64,000 nucleotides of DNA from contig DDYT01000033.1 in NCBI GenBank assembly GCA_002348095.1, positions 766-64,765 of the forward strand, given 5' to 3'. A model generated the notes under the pieces. That model saw only the letters and a list, made by a program, of their open reading frames with translations. It was not told where the DNA came from and made no database searches. Made by a program: the position numbers and the translations under genes. Origin of the DNA: Erysipelotrichaceae bacterium UBA2227 (GTDB taxonomy: Bacteria > Bacillota_I > Bacilli_A > Erysipelotrichales > Erysipelotrichaceae). Below are positions 8,994 through 16,938 of this stretch, piece after piece. Numbering within the stretch: the stretch's first letter is position 1; every line of letters begins with the position of its first letter.

Positions 8994-10223
8994 ATGAAAG
9001 AAAAACTTAGAAAATATGCGCAGTTAGCCGTATGTACCGGCGTCAATGTACAAAAAGGACAAACTCTGGTCATACAAACCACCACGGATTGCAATGAATT
9101 TGCGCGTTTGTGTGTGGAAGAAGCTTACAAGGCCGGAGCCGGCTATGTGTATGTCCGTTGGGCGGATGATCCGATACAAAAAATAAACTATACGTATGCG
9201 GATGTGGAGCGTCTGGAGAAGATTCCCGGATGGATCGTTGATCAGTATCAGAGTTTTATGGATGAAGGTGCATGTGCACTAAGCATTTATGCCCCGACCC
9301 CGGGACTGCTGGCTGAAATCGATCCGATGAAAATCCAACGGGTTTCCGTTGCATCACAGAAAGCACTGAAGAGTTACCGCGAGTATATGATGGGCAATAA
9401 AGCCCAGTGGTCGCTGGTTTCGGTTCCTACGGTGGCTTGGGCGAAGAAAGTCTTCCCTGAAATAAGTGAAGAAGAAGCCGTCGCAAAACTGTGGGAAGCC
9501 ATATTCACTTCAGTACGTGTCGATGAAACCAATGATCCGGTAGCTGACTGGGCAGCACACAATATCCGTCTGGCCGGGTATAATCAAAAACTCAATGATT
9601 TCAATTTTAAGTCCCTTCATTTTAAAAACAGTCTGGGAACCGATCTGACCGTTGAGCTCGTAGAGAATCATCATTGGGCCGGTGGTGCGGAACATGCCCA
9701 AAACGGTGTCGTGTTCAACCCCAATATCCCGACGGAAGAAGCGTTTACGATGCCAAAGAAAACCGGGGTCAACGGAACAGTCGTCTCAACCAAACCCCTC
9801 AATTATCAGGGCCGCCTGGTCGAGAATTTCAGACTGACCTTTAAGGATGGTGCCGTAATCGATTTCAGTGCCGAAAAAGAAGAAGCTGCGCTGAAGAACC
9901 TGTTGAATGTCGATGAGGGCAGTAAGTATCTGGGTGAGGTTGCCCTGATTTCGCATGATTCACCGATTTCCAACAGCGGTGTACTCTTTTTAAACACATT
10001 GTTTGACGAAAATGCATCCTGTCACTTGGCATTGGGCCGGGCTTATCCGATGAATGTCAAGGGCGGTAACGACATGAGCGAAGAAGAACTATTGGCTGCC
10101 GGGGCCAACATGTCGATGGAACATGTCGACTTTATGTTTGGCAGTGCAGATATGAGTATCATCGGAATACGGTTTGACGGACGCGAAGTCGTTGTGTTTG
10201 AACAAGGGAATTTCGTGATTTAG
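8994..10223 (+). CDS. M29-family aminopeptidase (PepS/AmpS type)
   Basis: Metal-dependent cytoplasmic aminopeptidase of the thermophilic M29 family, releasing N-terminal residues from peptides. Supporting segments are MKEKLRKYAQLAVCTGVNVQKGQ at the N-terminus, the NIPTEEAFTMP motif with a metal-ligand glutamate (about residue 250), and downstream conserved His/Asp positions (GRAYPMN, DFMFGSADMSI). At 409 aa it matches the family. The ATG at 8994 follows TAAGGA by about 5 bases; upstream in-frame codons lie inside the preceding kinase gene. It probably shares that kinase's transcript, since the gap is 7 bases. Confidence 0.9.
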   Translation: MKEKLRKYAQLAVCTGVNVQKGQTLVIQTTTDCNEFARLCVEEAYKAGAGYVYVRWADDPIQKINYTYADVERLEKIPGWIVDQYQSFMDEGACALSIYAPTPGLLAEIDPMKIQRVSVASQKALKSYREYMMGNKAQWSLVSVPTVAWAKKVFPEISEEEAVAKLWEAIFTSVRVDETNDPVADWAAHNIRLAGYNQKLNDFNFKSLHFKNSLGTDLTVELVENHHWAGGAEHAQNGVVFNPNIPTEEAFTMPKKTGVNGTVVSTKPLNYQGRLVENFRLTFKDGAVIDFSAEKEEAALKNLLNVDEGSKYLGEVALISHDSPISNSGVLFLNTLFDENASCHLALGRAYPMNVKGGNDMSEEELLAAGANMSMEHVDFMFGSADMSIIGIRFDGREVVVFEQGNFVI

Positions 10224-10233
10224 GTTAATGTTA

Positions 10234-10262
10234 TTGACAAAAGGACAACTTATTTGTATAAC
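10234..10262 (+). promoter_or_regulatory. Sigma-A-type promoter for thrS
   Basis: TTGACA at 10234-10239 and TATAAC at 10257-10262 are separated by 17 bases. This near-consensus promoter starts transcription a few bases before the T-box leader. Confidence 0.85.
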
Positions 10263-10267
10263 TAAAG

Positions 10268-10474
10268 AGTAAATACAGTGAAGAGGACAACAACATATCT
10301 TTCTGATCAGAGAGGGAAGCGGTCGGTGAAAGTTTCCTGATGAACGGTATGTTTACCGCCTTGGAGTAGGTTTTTCGAAAAGAACCCGTTTTCCGCGTTA
10401 AGGATTCAAGCGCACAGCAATGTGAACTAAGGTGGTACCGCGAGACTCTCGTCCTTTGGATGAGGGTCTTTTTA
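10268..10474 (+). ncRNA. T-box leader of thrS (specifier ACC, threonine)
   Basis: tRNA-sensing riboswitch. The T-box proper GGTGGTACCGCG is at 10431-10442. Directly after it is a 12-pair terminator hairpin (10443-10454 / 10458-10469) with a T run. In stem I, AACATA pairs with TATGTT just above the specifier loop, and the triplet following the 3' strand is ACC (10355-10357), a threonine codon, with a purine after it. Uncharged tRNA-Thr would stabilise the antiterminator and allow thrS transcription. Confidence 0.92.
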
Positions 10475-10497
10475 TTTACAATAAGGAGCGTGAAGGT

Positions 10498-12234
10498 ATG
10501 ATCAATATTAAAGAGCATGAACGTCTTAACGTCATGAACCACTCATGTGCCCACTTGATGGCCCATGCAGTCAAGAATTTGTATCCCCAGGCGAAGTTTT
10601 GGGTCGGGCCGGTCATTACCGACGGTTTTTACTATGACATTGATTTAGACGGCGATGCGATCCGTGAGGAAGACTTGCCGAAAATCGAAGCCGAAATGAA
10701 AAAACTGTCGAAGGACGGCAAACGGATCGTCCGCGTCGAAGTCAGCAAAAATGAAGCTTTGGATATGTTTAAGGATGATAAGTACAAAATCGATCTGATT
10801 TCGCAGATGAATGAAGAAGATACGGTCATCTCTGTGTACAAACAAGGAGACTGGATGGATCTGTGTCGCGGTCCGCATGTCGATTCTTTGAAAGAACTGA
10901 AAAACTTTAAATTATTAAAAGTTTCCGGTGCCTATTGGAAGGGCGATGCGGAAAATGATATGTTGCAACGTGTGTACGGCATCTGTTTTGAAACCAAGGA
11001 AGAACTTGATGAGCATCTGCGTCTGTTGGAAGAGGCTAAGAAGCGCGATCATAAGAAGCTGGGAAAAGAACTTGAGCTGTTTATGATCAGCGAATACGGA
11101 CCCGGATTCCCGTTCTGGCTGCCTAATGGCATGATGCTGCGCCATTTGCTGGAAAATTTTTGGTGGAAAGAACATGTCAAGGAGGGATATCAGTTTATCC
11201 AGACACCGATCATGCTTTCACAGGAGTTATGGCAGATTTCCGGTCACTGGGAAAACTACCGTGAAAACATGTATACATCGACCTTGGATGAACGCACCTT
11301 TGCAATCAAACCGATGAACTGTCCGGGCGGTTTGCTGGTGTACAAAAATTCGCTTCATTCCTATAAGGATTTACCGCTGCGTGTCGGCGAACTGGGTTTG
11401 GTGCATCGTCATGAAGCATCCGGTGCGCTAAACGGCTTGTTCAGAGTACGCAATTTCACGCAGGATGATGCTCATATTTTCATGACGGAAGATCAGATTG
11501 AAAGTGAAGTCGTGCGGCTGATCAACTTTATCGACCGTATTTATAAAGTATTCGGACTGACGTATTCAATCGAACTTTCGACACGTCCGGAAAAGAAATA
11601 TATCGGTGATATCGAAGTGTGGAACCGCAGTGAGGTTGCTTTGGAGAAGGCTTGTTATTCAGCCGGCAAACAATGTAAGATCAATCCGGGTGACGGAGCA
11701 TTTTACGGACCGAAGCTGGACTTCCATATCCGAGATTCATTGGGCAGGGTATGGCAGTGCGGTACGATCCAGTTGGACATGAATCTGCCGGAGCGATTTG
11801 ACTTAAACTACATTGCACCGGATGGATCAAAGAAACGTCCGATCATGCTTCACCGTGTTATTTACGGGTCGGTCGAGCGTTTTATCGGAATTCTGATCGA
11901 GCACTATGGCGGGGCTTTCCCATTGTGGCTTGCTCCGGTTCAGGCTGTGATCGTTCCGGTCAATCCGGATTTACACAGTGAATCTTCGTATGCTCTGGCC
12001 AAACGTCTGGAAGATTTGGATATCCGTGTCAAAGTCGATGACCGCAACGAAAAGCTCGGTTATCGCATACGGGAAGCGCAAATCACCAAGATTCCGATAC
12101 AGCTGGTGTTGGGTGATGGGGAGATGGCCAACAAAACCATCAACATCCGTCGTTATGGTCAGCAAAGCAGCGAGACACTGCCGGTGGATGAGTTCATCGC
12201 CGGGCTGCTGTCAGAAATCCAAGAGAAAAGATAA
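10498..12234 (+). CDS. thrS: Threonyl-tRNA synthetase lacking the N-terminal TGS domain
   Basis: Charges tRNA-Thr. The protein starts directly in the N2 editing domain: HSCAHLMAHAV with His15 and His19, and CRGPHV with Cys123, are the editing residues and are intact. The class II core follows (PMNCPGG, motif 2 HRHEASGALNGLFRVR, motif 3 in the GSVERFIGILIEH segment), then the anticodon-binding domain. At 578 aa it is about 60 residues shorter than usual, because the TGS (N1) domain is missing. This is not a wrong start call: the T-box terminator lies immediately upstream, so no TGS could be encoded there. ATG 10498 follows AAGGAG at 10482-10487. Confidence 0.95.
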   Translation: MINIKEHERLNVMNHSCAHLMAHAVKNLYPQAKFWVGPVITDGFYYDIDLDGDAIREEDLPKIEAEMKKLSKDGKRIVRVEVSKNEALDMFKDDKYKIDLISQMNEEDTVISVYKQGDWMDLCRGPHVDSLKELKNFKLLKVSGAYWKGDAENDMLQRVYGICFETKEELDEHLRLLEEAKKRDHKKLGKELELFMISEYGPGFPFWLPNGMMLRHLLENFWWKEHVKEGYQFIQTPIMLSQELWQISGHWENYRENMYTSTLDERTFAIKPMNCPGGLLVYKNSLHSYKDLPLRVGELGLVHRHEASGALNGLFRVRNFTQDDAHIFMTEDQIESEVVRLINFIDRIYKVFGLTYSIELSTRPEKKYIGDIEVWNRSEVALEKACYSAGKQCKINPGDGAFYGPKLDFHIRDSLGRVWQCGTIQLDMNLPERFDLNYIAPDGSKKRPIMLHRVIYGSVERFIGILIEHYGGAFPLWLAPVQAVIVPVNPDLHSESSYALAKRLEDLDIRVKVDDRNEKLGYRIREAQITKIPIQLVLGDGEMANKTINIRRYGQQSSETLPVDEFIAGLLSEIQEKR

Positions 12235-12240
12235 GTTTTC

Positions 12241-12268
12241 AGAGCAAGGAAAGTCCTTGCTCTTTTTT
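12241..12268 (+). terminator. Rho-independent terminator after thrS
   Basis: Perfect 10-base stem AGAGCAAGGA / TCCTTGCTCT with a 3-base loop, then six T. Confidence 0.92.
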
Positions 12269-12335
12269 GTCGGATAATGTCGGTTGAACGTGAAATAAAC
12301 TTCATGAAAAAAATCACAAAATAACAAAAATCATG

Positions 12336-12363
12336 TGAACAAAATATCATGCTGTGCTATAAT
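12336..12363 (+). promoter_or_regulatory. Promoter of the ABC lipoprotein gene
   Basis: TATAAT at 12358-12363 preceded by TGC (extended -10). A weak -35 TGAACA lies at 12336-12341, 16 bases upstream. Confidence 0.7.
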
Positions 12364-12401
12364 GGTTGAGTCAGAAGGGTGCTGACGATGAAGGATGAAC
12401 T

Positions 12402-13319
12402 ATGAAAATAAAAATTTTGATATGTATTCTTATGTTATCAGTAATGTTTGGATGTACACCGAAGAAAGAAGAAGTTAAACTTTCGATTTTAGTGCCGATG
12501 GGTGCACCGTCGATCGCGGTGATCCCTGTATTACAGAAGGATGAACATTCCGTCAATATCGTAAGCGGCACTGATCCGCTGCAGGCGGCTTTGATCAGTC
12601 CGAATCCGGAATATGACATCATCATTGCACCGGTGAATCTGGGTGCGGCATTAATCAGTAAAAACTCAACACAGTATCGTCTGTGGGGCGTGGTCACTTG
12701 GGGTAACTTATACATCGTCGGGGAAAATGAAGCAGTGTTAGGCAGTGAAGGTACTTTGGCTTTGTTTGGTGAGAATGCAGTTCCGCAGAAAATATTTGAT
12801 ACGGTCAAAGAGAAAATGAACCTGCAGATTGGTTCTGCATATTTCCCTTCGGTCAATGATGCGCAGGCACAGCTGTTAACCGGTAAGGCAAATGCTGCCA
12901 TGCTGGCACAGCCGCTTGCGGCAGCGACGATCGCCAAGGCTAAGGAAATGGGTAAGGATCTGAAAGTCATTGCAAATCTTCAGTCCCTGTGGAAAGAAAC
13001 GACGCAAACGGAGAATTATCCTCAAGCTGCGATTTTTGTTCTTGAAAGTGCTTATTCGAAAAACAAACAGGATATAGAAAATACGATTGCTCTTATGAAA
13101 TCATATGTAGATCAGTGTTGGAGTGAAAGTTCAACTCTTGAAGCAGATATCACGTCACTGACCCCGGAAAAACTTGGGCTGCCAAGTGCAAAACTGGTGA
13201 CTGTTGTTTTCAAAGGCATGAATGTCAAATTAGAAAAAGCTTTGGATGTCGAAGCGGAACTGAAGGCATTTCTGAAATTATTTGGCTTAACAAATATTCG
13301 TGAACTAATTATCAACTAG
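12402..13319 (+). CDS. ABC transporter substrate-binding lipoprotein (nitrate/sulfonate/taurine-like)
   Basis: A secreted lipoprotein that probably captures a small organic ligand for the permease encoded next. The N-terminus is a signal peptide ending in a lipobox-like MFGC with Cys18. The mature part begins with KLSILVPMGAPSIAVIPVLQ and resembles the two-lobe periplasmic-binding fold of the NMT1/SsuA/TauA group (DIIIAPVNLGAALI, NAAMLAQPLAAATI). Length 305 aa. The ligand cannot be predicted. The permease gene follows after 49 bases and has its own -10; no ABC ATPase gene is adjacent. Confidence 0.75.
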   Translation: MKIKILICILMLSVMFGCTPKKEEVKLSILVPMGAPSIAVIPVLQKDEHSVNIVSGTDPLQAALISPNPEYDIIIAPVNLGAALISKNSTQYRLWGVVTWGNLYIVGENEAVLGSEGTLALFGENAVPQKIFDTVKEKMNLQIGSAYFPSVNDAQAQLLTGKANAAMLAQPLAAATIAKAKEMGKDLKVIANLQSLWKETTQTENYPQAAIFVLESAYSKNKQDIENTIALMKSYVDQCWSESSTLEADITSLTPEKLGLPSAKLVTVVFKGMNVKLEKALDVEAELKAFLKLFGLTNIRELIIN

Positions 13320-13324
13320 TATGG

Positions 13325-13330
13325 TATAAT
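13325..13330 (+). promoter_or_regulatory. Extended -10 promoter before the permease and hydrogenase genes
   Basis: TATAAT at 13325-13330 preceded by TGG, giving an extended -10 element. No good -35 is visible. Because only 22 bases separate the permease from the hydrogenase operon, this may be the main promoter for 13369-22114. Confidence 0.55.
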
Positions 13331-13368
13331 CATATCGTAGGTTTAATCAACTTCTGCGGGGTGATGGA

Positions 13369-14106
13369 ATGAAGAGGCGACGACTGATCACGGTTGTCAT
13401 ACTGGCATTAACCTGGTGGCTTGCGGCACATTCAATCGCAAACGATATTCTGCTTCCGTATCCGTGGGACGTGGCTTTGACGATGCTCAGTCAAGTGGGG
13501 CAGTCTGAATTTTATTCGAGTATAGTTGCGACACTTTGGCGATTGTTTCAGGGGCTGCTGATCGCCTTGATCCTGGGGGTGCTGTTGGGGTATATTTGTG
13601 CTTTGAAAAGCAAGGCAGATGACTATCTCATGCCCCTGATTACGGCACTCAAGACGATTCCGAATATTTCTTATATCATCATTGCCTTGATCTGGCTGGG
13701 CAGTGATCGAAGTGTGATACTGATTTGCTTTCTGATTCTGTTTCCGATATTCTTCGAAGCAGCGAAGATGGGTGTGACTTCCGTCGACCGTCGTCTGTTG
13801 GATGTGCTGGCACTGTATCCGGAAACCCGGACCAACAAATTTAAAAACGTTTACGGTCCAAACATGATTCCTTATTTACTTGCTTCTCTGAAATCCGGTC
13901 TGTCTTTGGGATTTAAGGTAGCCATCATGTCGGAGGTCTTAGGACAGGTTCAAGTCGGGATCGGTAAGGCTATGTTCTTATCAAAGCTCTATCTGGATAC
14001 CACTTCAATTTTTGCCTGGACGGTGTGGATCATCCTGATCGGGATCGGTTTTGATGTTTTGATGGATTTGGGAATAAAAATCATTCGGAAAAAGTTTGAT
14101 TTTTAA
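13369..14106 (+). CDS. ABC transporter permease (SsuC/TauC-like)
   Basis: Integral membrane permease with about six hydrophobic helices (245 aa). The start RRRLITVVILALTWWLAAHSIAND and the PYPWDV segment are typical of the nitrate/sulfonate/taurine family. The cytoplasmic loop EAAKMGVTSVDRRLLDVLALY is the EAA-type contact loop for an ATPase. The cognate ATPase is not nearby, so it must be encoded elsewhere or shared. The stop is 22 bases before the NuoE-like hydrogenase subunit, suggesting co-transcription with the hydrogenase operon. Confidence 0.8.
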   Translation: MKRRRLITVVILALTWWLAAHSIANDILLPYPWDVALTMLSQVGQSEFYSSIVATLWRLFQGLLIALILGVLLGYICALKSKADDYLMPLITALKTIPNISYIIIALIWLGSDRSVILICFLILFPIFFEAAKMGVTSVDRRLLDVLALYPETRTNKFKNVYGPNMIPYLLASLKSGLSLGFKVAIMSEVLGQVQVGIGKAMFLSKLYLDTTSIFAWTVWIILIGIGFDVLMDLGIKIIRKKFDF

Positions 14107-14128
14107 TTATAAAAAGGAGGTGAAAGAA

Positions 14129-14653
14129 ATGGAGCGGTTAAATCAGAAATCTTTGGAAACCATTGAGCATATCGTTGCACGCCATCTCGGCCGTCAGGGT
14201 CCTGTGAAGCTGATGTTGCATGATGTTCAGCATGAGTTGGGGTACATCCCCTTTGAAGCCATGGATAAAATTTCCCAGGCGACCGGTGTTTCGGTTGCGG
14301 AAGTCTACGGGGTTGTGACATTTTATACCCAGTTTACCACTGAACCCAAGGGCAAACATGTCATCAATATCTGCATGGGGACAGCTTGTTATGTCAAAGG
14401 GGCACAGGAACTGTTGAATCGTGTCGTCGAGCTGACCAAAGCACCGGTCAACGGAACCAGTGAAGACAAACTGTTCTCGGTAGATGCAACGCGCTGTCTG
14501 GGAGCCTGCGGGTTGGCACCGGTTGCTATCATCGATGGTCGCGTATATGGTAATGCGACGCAATCAAAGATGGTTGAAGAGTTCATCCGGTTTGTAGTCG
14601 AACAAGAAACCAAAACGAAACGTGAAGAGCGTTTGAGCGAGGTGATGGCATGA
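14129..14653 (+). CDS. NuoE-like [2Fe-2S] subunit of NAD(P)-linked [FeFe] hydrogenase (HydC/HndA type)
   Basis: Thioredoxin-fold electron-transfer subunit. The four ligands of one [2Fe-2S] cluster are seen as CMGTAC (C-x4-C) and CLGAC (C-x3-C). The helical N-terminal region (VKLMLHDVQHELGYIP, GVSVAEVYGVVTFYTQF) is typical of NuoE. ATG 14129 follows AAAGGAGG by 8 bases; upstream in-frame codons run into the permease end. It overlaps the next gene by 4 bases. Together with 18555-20354 and 20366-22114 it would form a trimeric hydrogenase coupling NAD(P)H and possibly ferredoxin to H2. Whether the complex bifurcates electrons cannot be told from sequence. Confidence 0.9.
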   Translation: MERLNQKSLETIEHIVARHLGRQGPVKLMLHDVQHELGYIPFEAMDKISQATGVSVAEVYGVVTFYTQFTTEPKGKHVINICMGTACYVKGAQELLNRVVELTKAPVNGTSEDKLFSVDATRCLGACGLAPVAIIDGRVYGNATQSKMVEEFIRFVVEQETKTKREERLSEVMA

Positions 14654-15012
14654 CGCTGAATAAGATCATTGAGTTATTAAAAGCAGAACCTCTATGTATA
14701 AGTGATCCGAATTGTCTGCACCGTAGTTTTGAGCATGTATCTGCGACTGATCTGATGAGTGATGCATTGGCCTTGGTTCAAAGTGACAGTGAAAAAACGA
14801 TTTTGGTGACCGGGTTGGTCCATGCCCAGTCTTTGCGCACAGCTGAAATGCTCGATATCAATGTCGTGGTTTATGTCCGCGGGAAAATCATGAGCGAACA
14901 TGATCACCAGTTGGCCAAGGAAATGGGGATGAATGTATTTACGACCAAAGCTTCGATGTATGATGCCTGCGGTATCCTTTACAGCAACGGACTGCTGACG
15001 GCAGTCGTATAG
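14650..15012 (+). CDS. DRTGG-like domain protein 1 of the hydrogenase cassette
   Basis: A 120-aa protein resembling stand-alone DRTGG-domain proteins that occur in clostridial and Thermotogales hydrogenase operons (KTILVTGLVHAQSLRTAEMLDINVVVYVRGK). It has no catalytic motif and no membrane segment that I can see. It overlaps the NuoE stop (ATGA) and lies 2 bases before a HATPase gene. A regulatory or ligand-sensing role is inferred from position; the molecular function is not known to me. Confidence 0.7.
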   Translation: MTLNKIIELLKAEPLCISDPNCLHRSFEHVSATDLMSDALALVQSDSEKTILVTGLVHAQSLRTAEMLDINVVVYVRGKIMSEHDHQLAKEMGMNVFTTKASMYDACGILYSNGLLTAVV

Positions 15013-15014
15013 TT

Positions 15015-15431
15015 ATGATCCACCAGCATTTTCGGGTTGAAAAGGAAGATTATGCCAATGCCGGAAGGATCTCCAGTCAGATCAAGCAAATGCTTAAGCA
15101 GTTGGGTGTTTCCTCAGAAGTTTTACGGCGAATAGCCATATCGTGTTATGAAGCGGAGATCAATATGATCATCCATTCGTACGGAGGTGAGGTCGTGTTA
15201 TCATTAACAGCCGAAGGGCAATGTGAACTGAAGTTTGCGGATATCGGTCCGGGGATTGAAGATGTCGAGAAAGCAATGACTCCGGGTTGGTCGACTGCGA
15301 AAGCATCCGCACGAGAGTTTGGTTTTGGGGCAGGGATGGGACTTCCGAACATCAAGCGCAATTGTGATGAATTTACGTTGACAACTTCTCCGGAAGGGAC
15401 CACGTTGGTCATCGGGTTCAGAGTGTTATGA
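15015..15431 (+). CDS. Stand-alone HATPase, anti-sigma-factor/RsbW-like
   Basis: A 138-aa GHKL-type ATP-binding protein. N-box EAEINMIIHSYGG (about 46-58), G1 box ADIGPGI (about 75-81) and G2 box GFGAGMGLPNIKR (about 103-115) are complete. There is no histidine phosphoacceptor domain, so it resembles RsbW/SpoIIAB serine kinases rather than sensor kinases. No partner sigma or anti-anti-sigma gene is present in the window. It overlaps the following Fe-S gene by 4 bases, suggesting the two products act together. Confidence 0.8.
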   Translation: MIHQHFRVEKEDYANAGRISSQIKQMLKQLGVSSEVLRRIAISCYEAEINMIIHSYGGEVVLSLTAEGQCELKFADIGPGIEDVEKAMTPGWSTAKASAREFGFGAGMGLPNIKRNCDEFTLTTSPEGTTLVIGFRVL

Positions 15432-16606
15432 GTGTCATTACCTATACCCTGGAGAAATGCCAGAAGTGCATGGCTTGCATTCGGATCTGTCCGACCGAAG
15501 CCTTGTCCATGCATCAGCAGCGGATCGTAATCAACCGTGAAAAGTGTATCAATTGCGGACAATGTCTGGATGCCTGTGTCCATCAGGGATTGCAGGCCAA
15601 GGGCAGTACACTTGAGGATTTATCGCAGTATGAGAAGAGAGTAGCACTTCTGCCGCCGGCGGTCTTTGGCGAATGCCATAATCAGGTGGAAATCGAGCAG
15701 CTGATGCATACCTTTGTCGAGATGGGATTCGATGAAGTCGTAGAGCTCAGCGCATATGAAGGTGCGATTTACGAGCATGTTCAGCAATACCGCAAGGAAA
15801 ATCCCGGCGGGTATCTGATTTCGTCGTTTTGTCCGGTCATCAACCGGCTGATTCAGATGAAGTATCCCATGTTGTTATCCAATATGATTCCGTTTGAACT
15901 GACAGCGGAAATTGCGGCTAAGCGTATTCGACAACAACATGAAAATGTGAATGTAGGAGTATTTTATTTAAGCGAGTGTATTGCCAAGCTGCCGTTAGGG
16001 AAATATCCTTACGGAAACAAGCGGTCGGATATCGATCACTGCATTTCTTTGGTCGATCTTTTTCCGAAAATCGCCCGCATCCGCAACGGCAATCAGCTAA
16101 AGACAGAACTGTGTGCCAAGGGGATTAGTTCCATTGCTTCGGAACTGTTTGTTCAAGATCGGACTCAAACCTCGACGATCGTTGCCGACGGACTTAAGAA
16201 GGTGCAACTGGTCCTTGATTTGGCGGAGTTCGGACAGTTGAAAGGTGAGCATCTGTTGTGGTTATCGAACTGTATCAATGGTTGTATCGGCGGCAACTCC
16301 TTATGGGGAAATCCGTTTGAAGCCTCAATCAACATCCGGCACCATCATGCAAATGCATCCGGTGCACCGATTCAGTTAAGTCAGGAAGAAATCATTCAGG
16401 AGACTGTCATGTTCAATCGTGCGAATATGAAGTCTTTGAAGGAAAGAATGGCTGAATTTACCAAGATCAATGTTCAGTTAGAGAAGCTGCCGGGCTATGA
16501 CTGTGGGGCATGCGGATATCCATCATGCAGAGTCATGGCCGAGGAAATCGTGGCCGGTAATGCAAAAACAGACGATTGCCGGATCATCCACGTTAAGGAG
16601 ATATAA
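15428..16606 (+). CDS. Hydrogenase-like Fe-S protein without catalytic signatures (putative redox sensor)
   Basis: A 392-aa multi-cluster protein. N-terminus: two [4Fe-4S] ferredoxin motifs (CQKCMACIRICP and CINCGQCLDAC). Middle: a region like the [FeFe]-hydrogenase H-domain in which four cysteines survive at the expected places (Cys135 in SSFCP, Cys184 in SECIAK, Cys282 and Cys286 in NCINGC), but the TSCCP, MPCxxK and ExMxC signatures are otherwise gone. C-terminus: a CGACGYPSC Fe-S domain (about residues 359-385). It could hold a [4Fe-4S] cluster without the catalytic diiron site. Similar proteins sit beside HATPases in other hydrogenase operons; a redox- or H2-sensing role is inference. 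Confidence 0.78.
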   Translation: MSVITYTLEKCQKCMACIRICPTEALSMHQQRIVINREKCINCGQCLDACVHQGLQAKGSTLEDLSQYEKRVALLPPAVFGECHNQVEIEQLMHTFVEMGFDEVVELSAYEGAIYEHVQQYRKENPGGYLISSFCPVINRLIQMKYPMLLSNMIPFELTAEIAAKRIRQQHENVNVGVFYLSECIAKLPLGKYPYGNKRSDIDHCISLVDLFPKIARIRNGNQLKTELCAKGISSIASELFVQDRTQTSTIVADGLKKVQLVLDLAEFGQLKGEHLLWLSNCINGCIGGNSLWGNPFEASINIRHHHANASGAPIQLSQEEIIQETVMFNRANMKSLKERMAEFTKINVQLEKLPGYDCGACGYPSCRVMAEEIVAGNAKTDDCRIIHVKEI

Positions 16607-16607
16607 C

Positions 16608-16937
16608 ATGAAAGCCTCCGTTCTGACAGAAAAGTATGGATTTGAAAAATTGAGCGTCTCATCCCAGGATCCGGAGATAAAACATGCATTTATCGGTGAT
16701 TTACTCAGTTGGGTCATGGGGCATGCCAAAGGTGATGATGCCTGGATTACCATTTTGGGTCATCCCAACATCATTGCCGTGGCTTTGCTGCGTGAGTTGG
16801 CATGTGTGATCATTGCACATGATGCACAAGTTCAACCCGAGACAATTGAAAAGGCGAATCAAGAGGATTTTCTTATTCTGAAATCCTCATTATCAGCCTA
16901 TGAGATTTGTAAAATACTGATAAGCGAAGGTGTCTGA
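16608..16937 (+). CDS. DRTGG-like domain protein 2 of the hydrogenase cassette
   Basis: A 109-aa protein distantly like the one at 14650-15012: a HAFIGDLLSWVMGHAKGDDAWIT stretch followed by a Rossmann-like second half (ILGHPNIIAVALLRELACVII). The true start is ATG 16608, preceded by AAGGAG at 16595-16600; upstream in-frame ATGs lie inside the Fe-S gene. No enzyme motif is visible. Its role is probably tied to the neighbouring HATPases. Confidence 0.68.
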   Translation: MKASVLTEKYGFEKLSVSSQDPEIKHAFIGDLLSWVMGHAKGDDAWITILGHPNIIAVALLRELACVIIAHDAQVQPETIEKANQEDFLILKSSLSAYEICKILISEGV

Positions 16938-16938
16938 C

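Noticed and set aside
10432..10497. A longer thrS reading frame starting with GTG at 10432
   Set aside because: It would translate the T-box and its terminator hairpin. ATG 10498 has a proper ribosome site.
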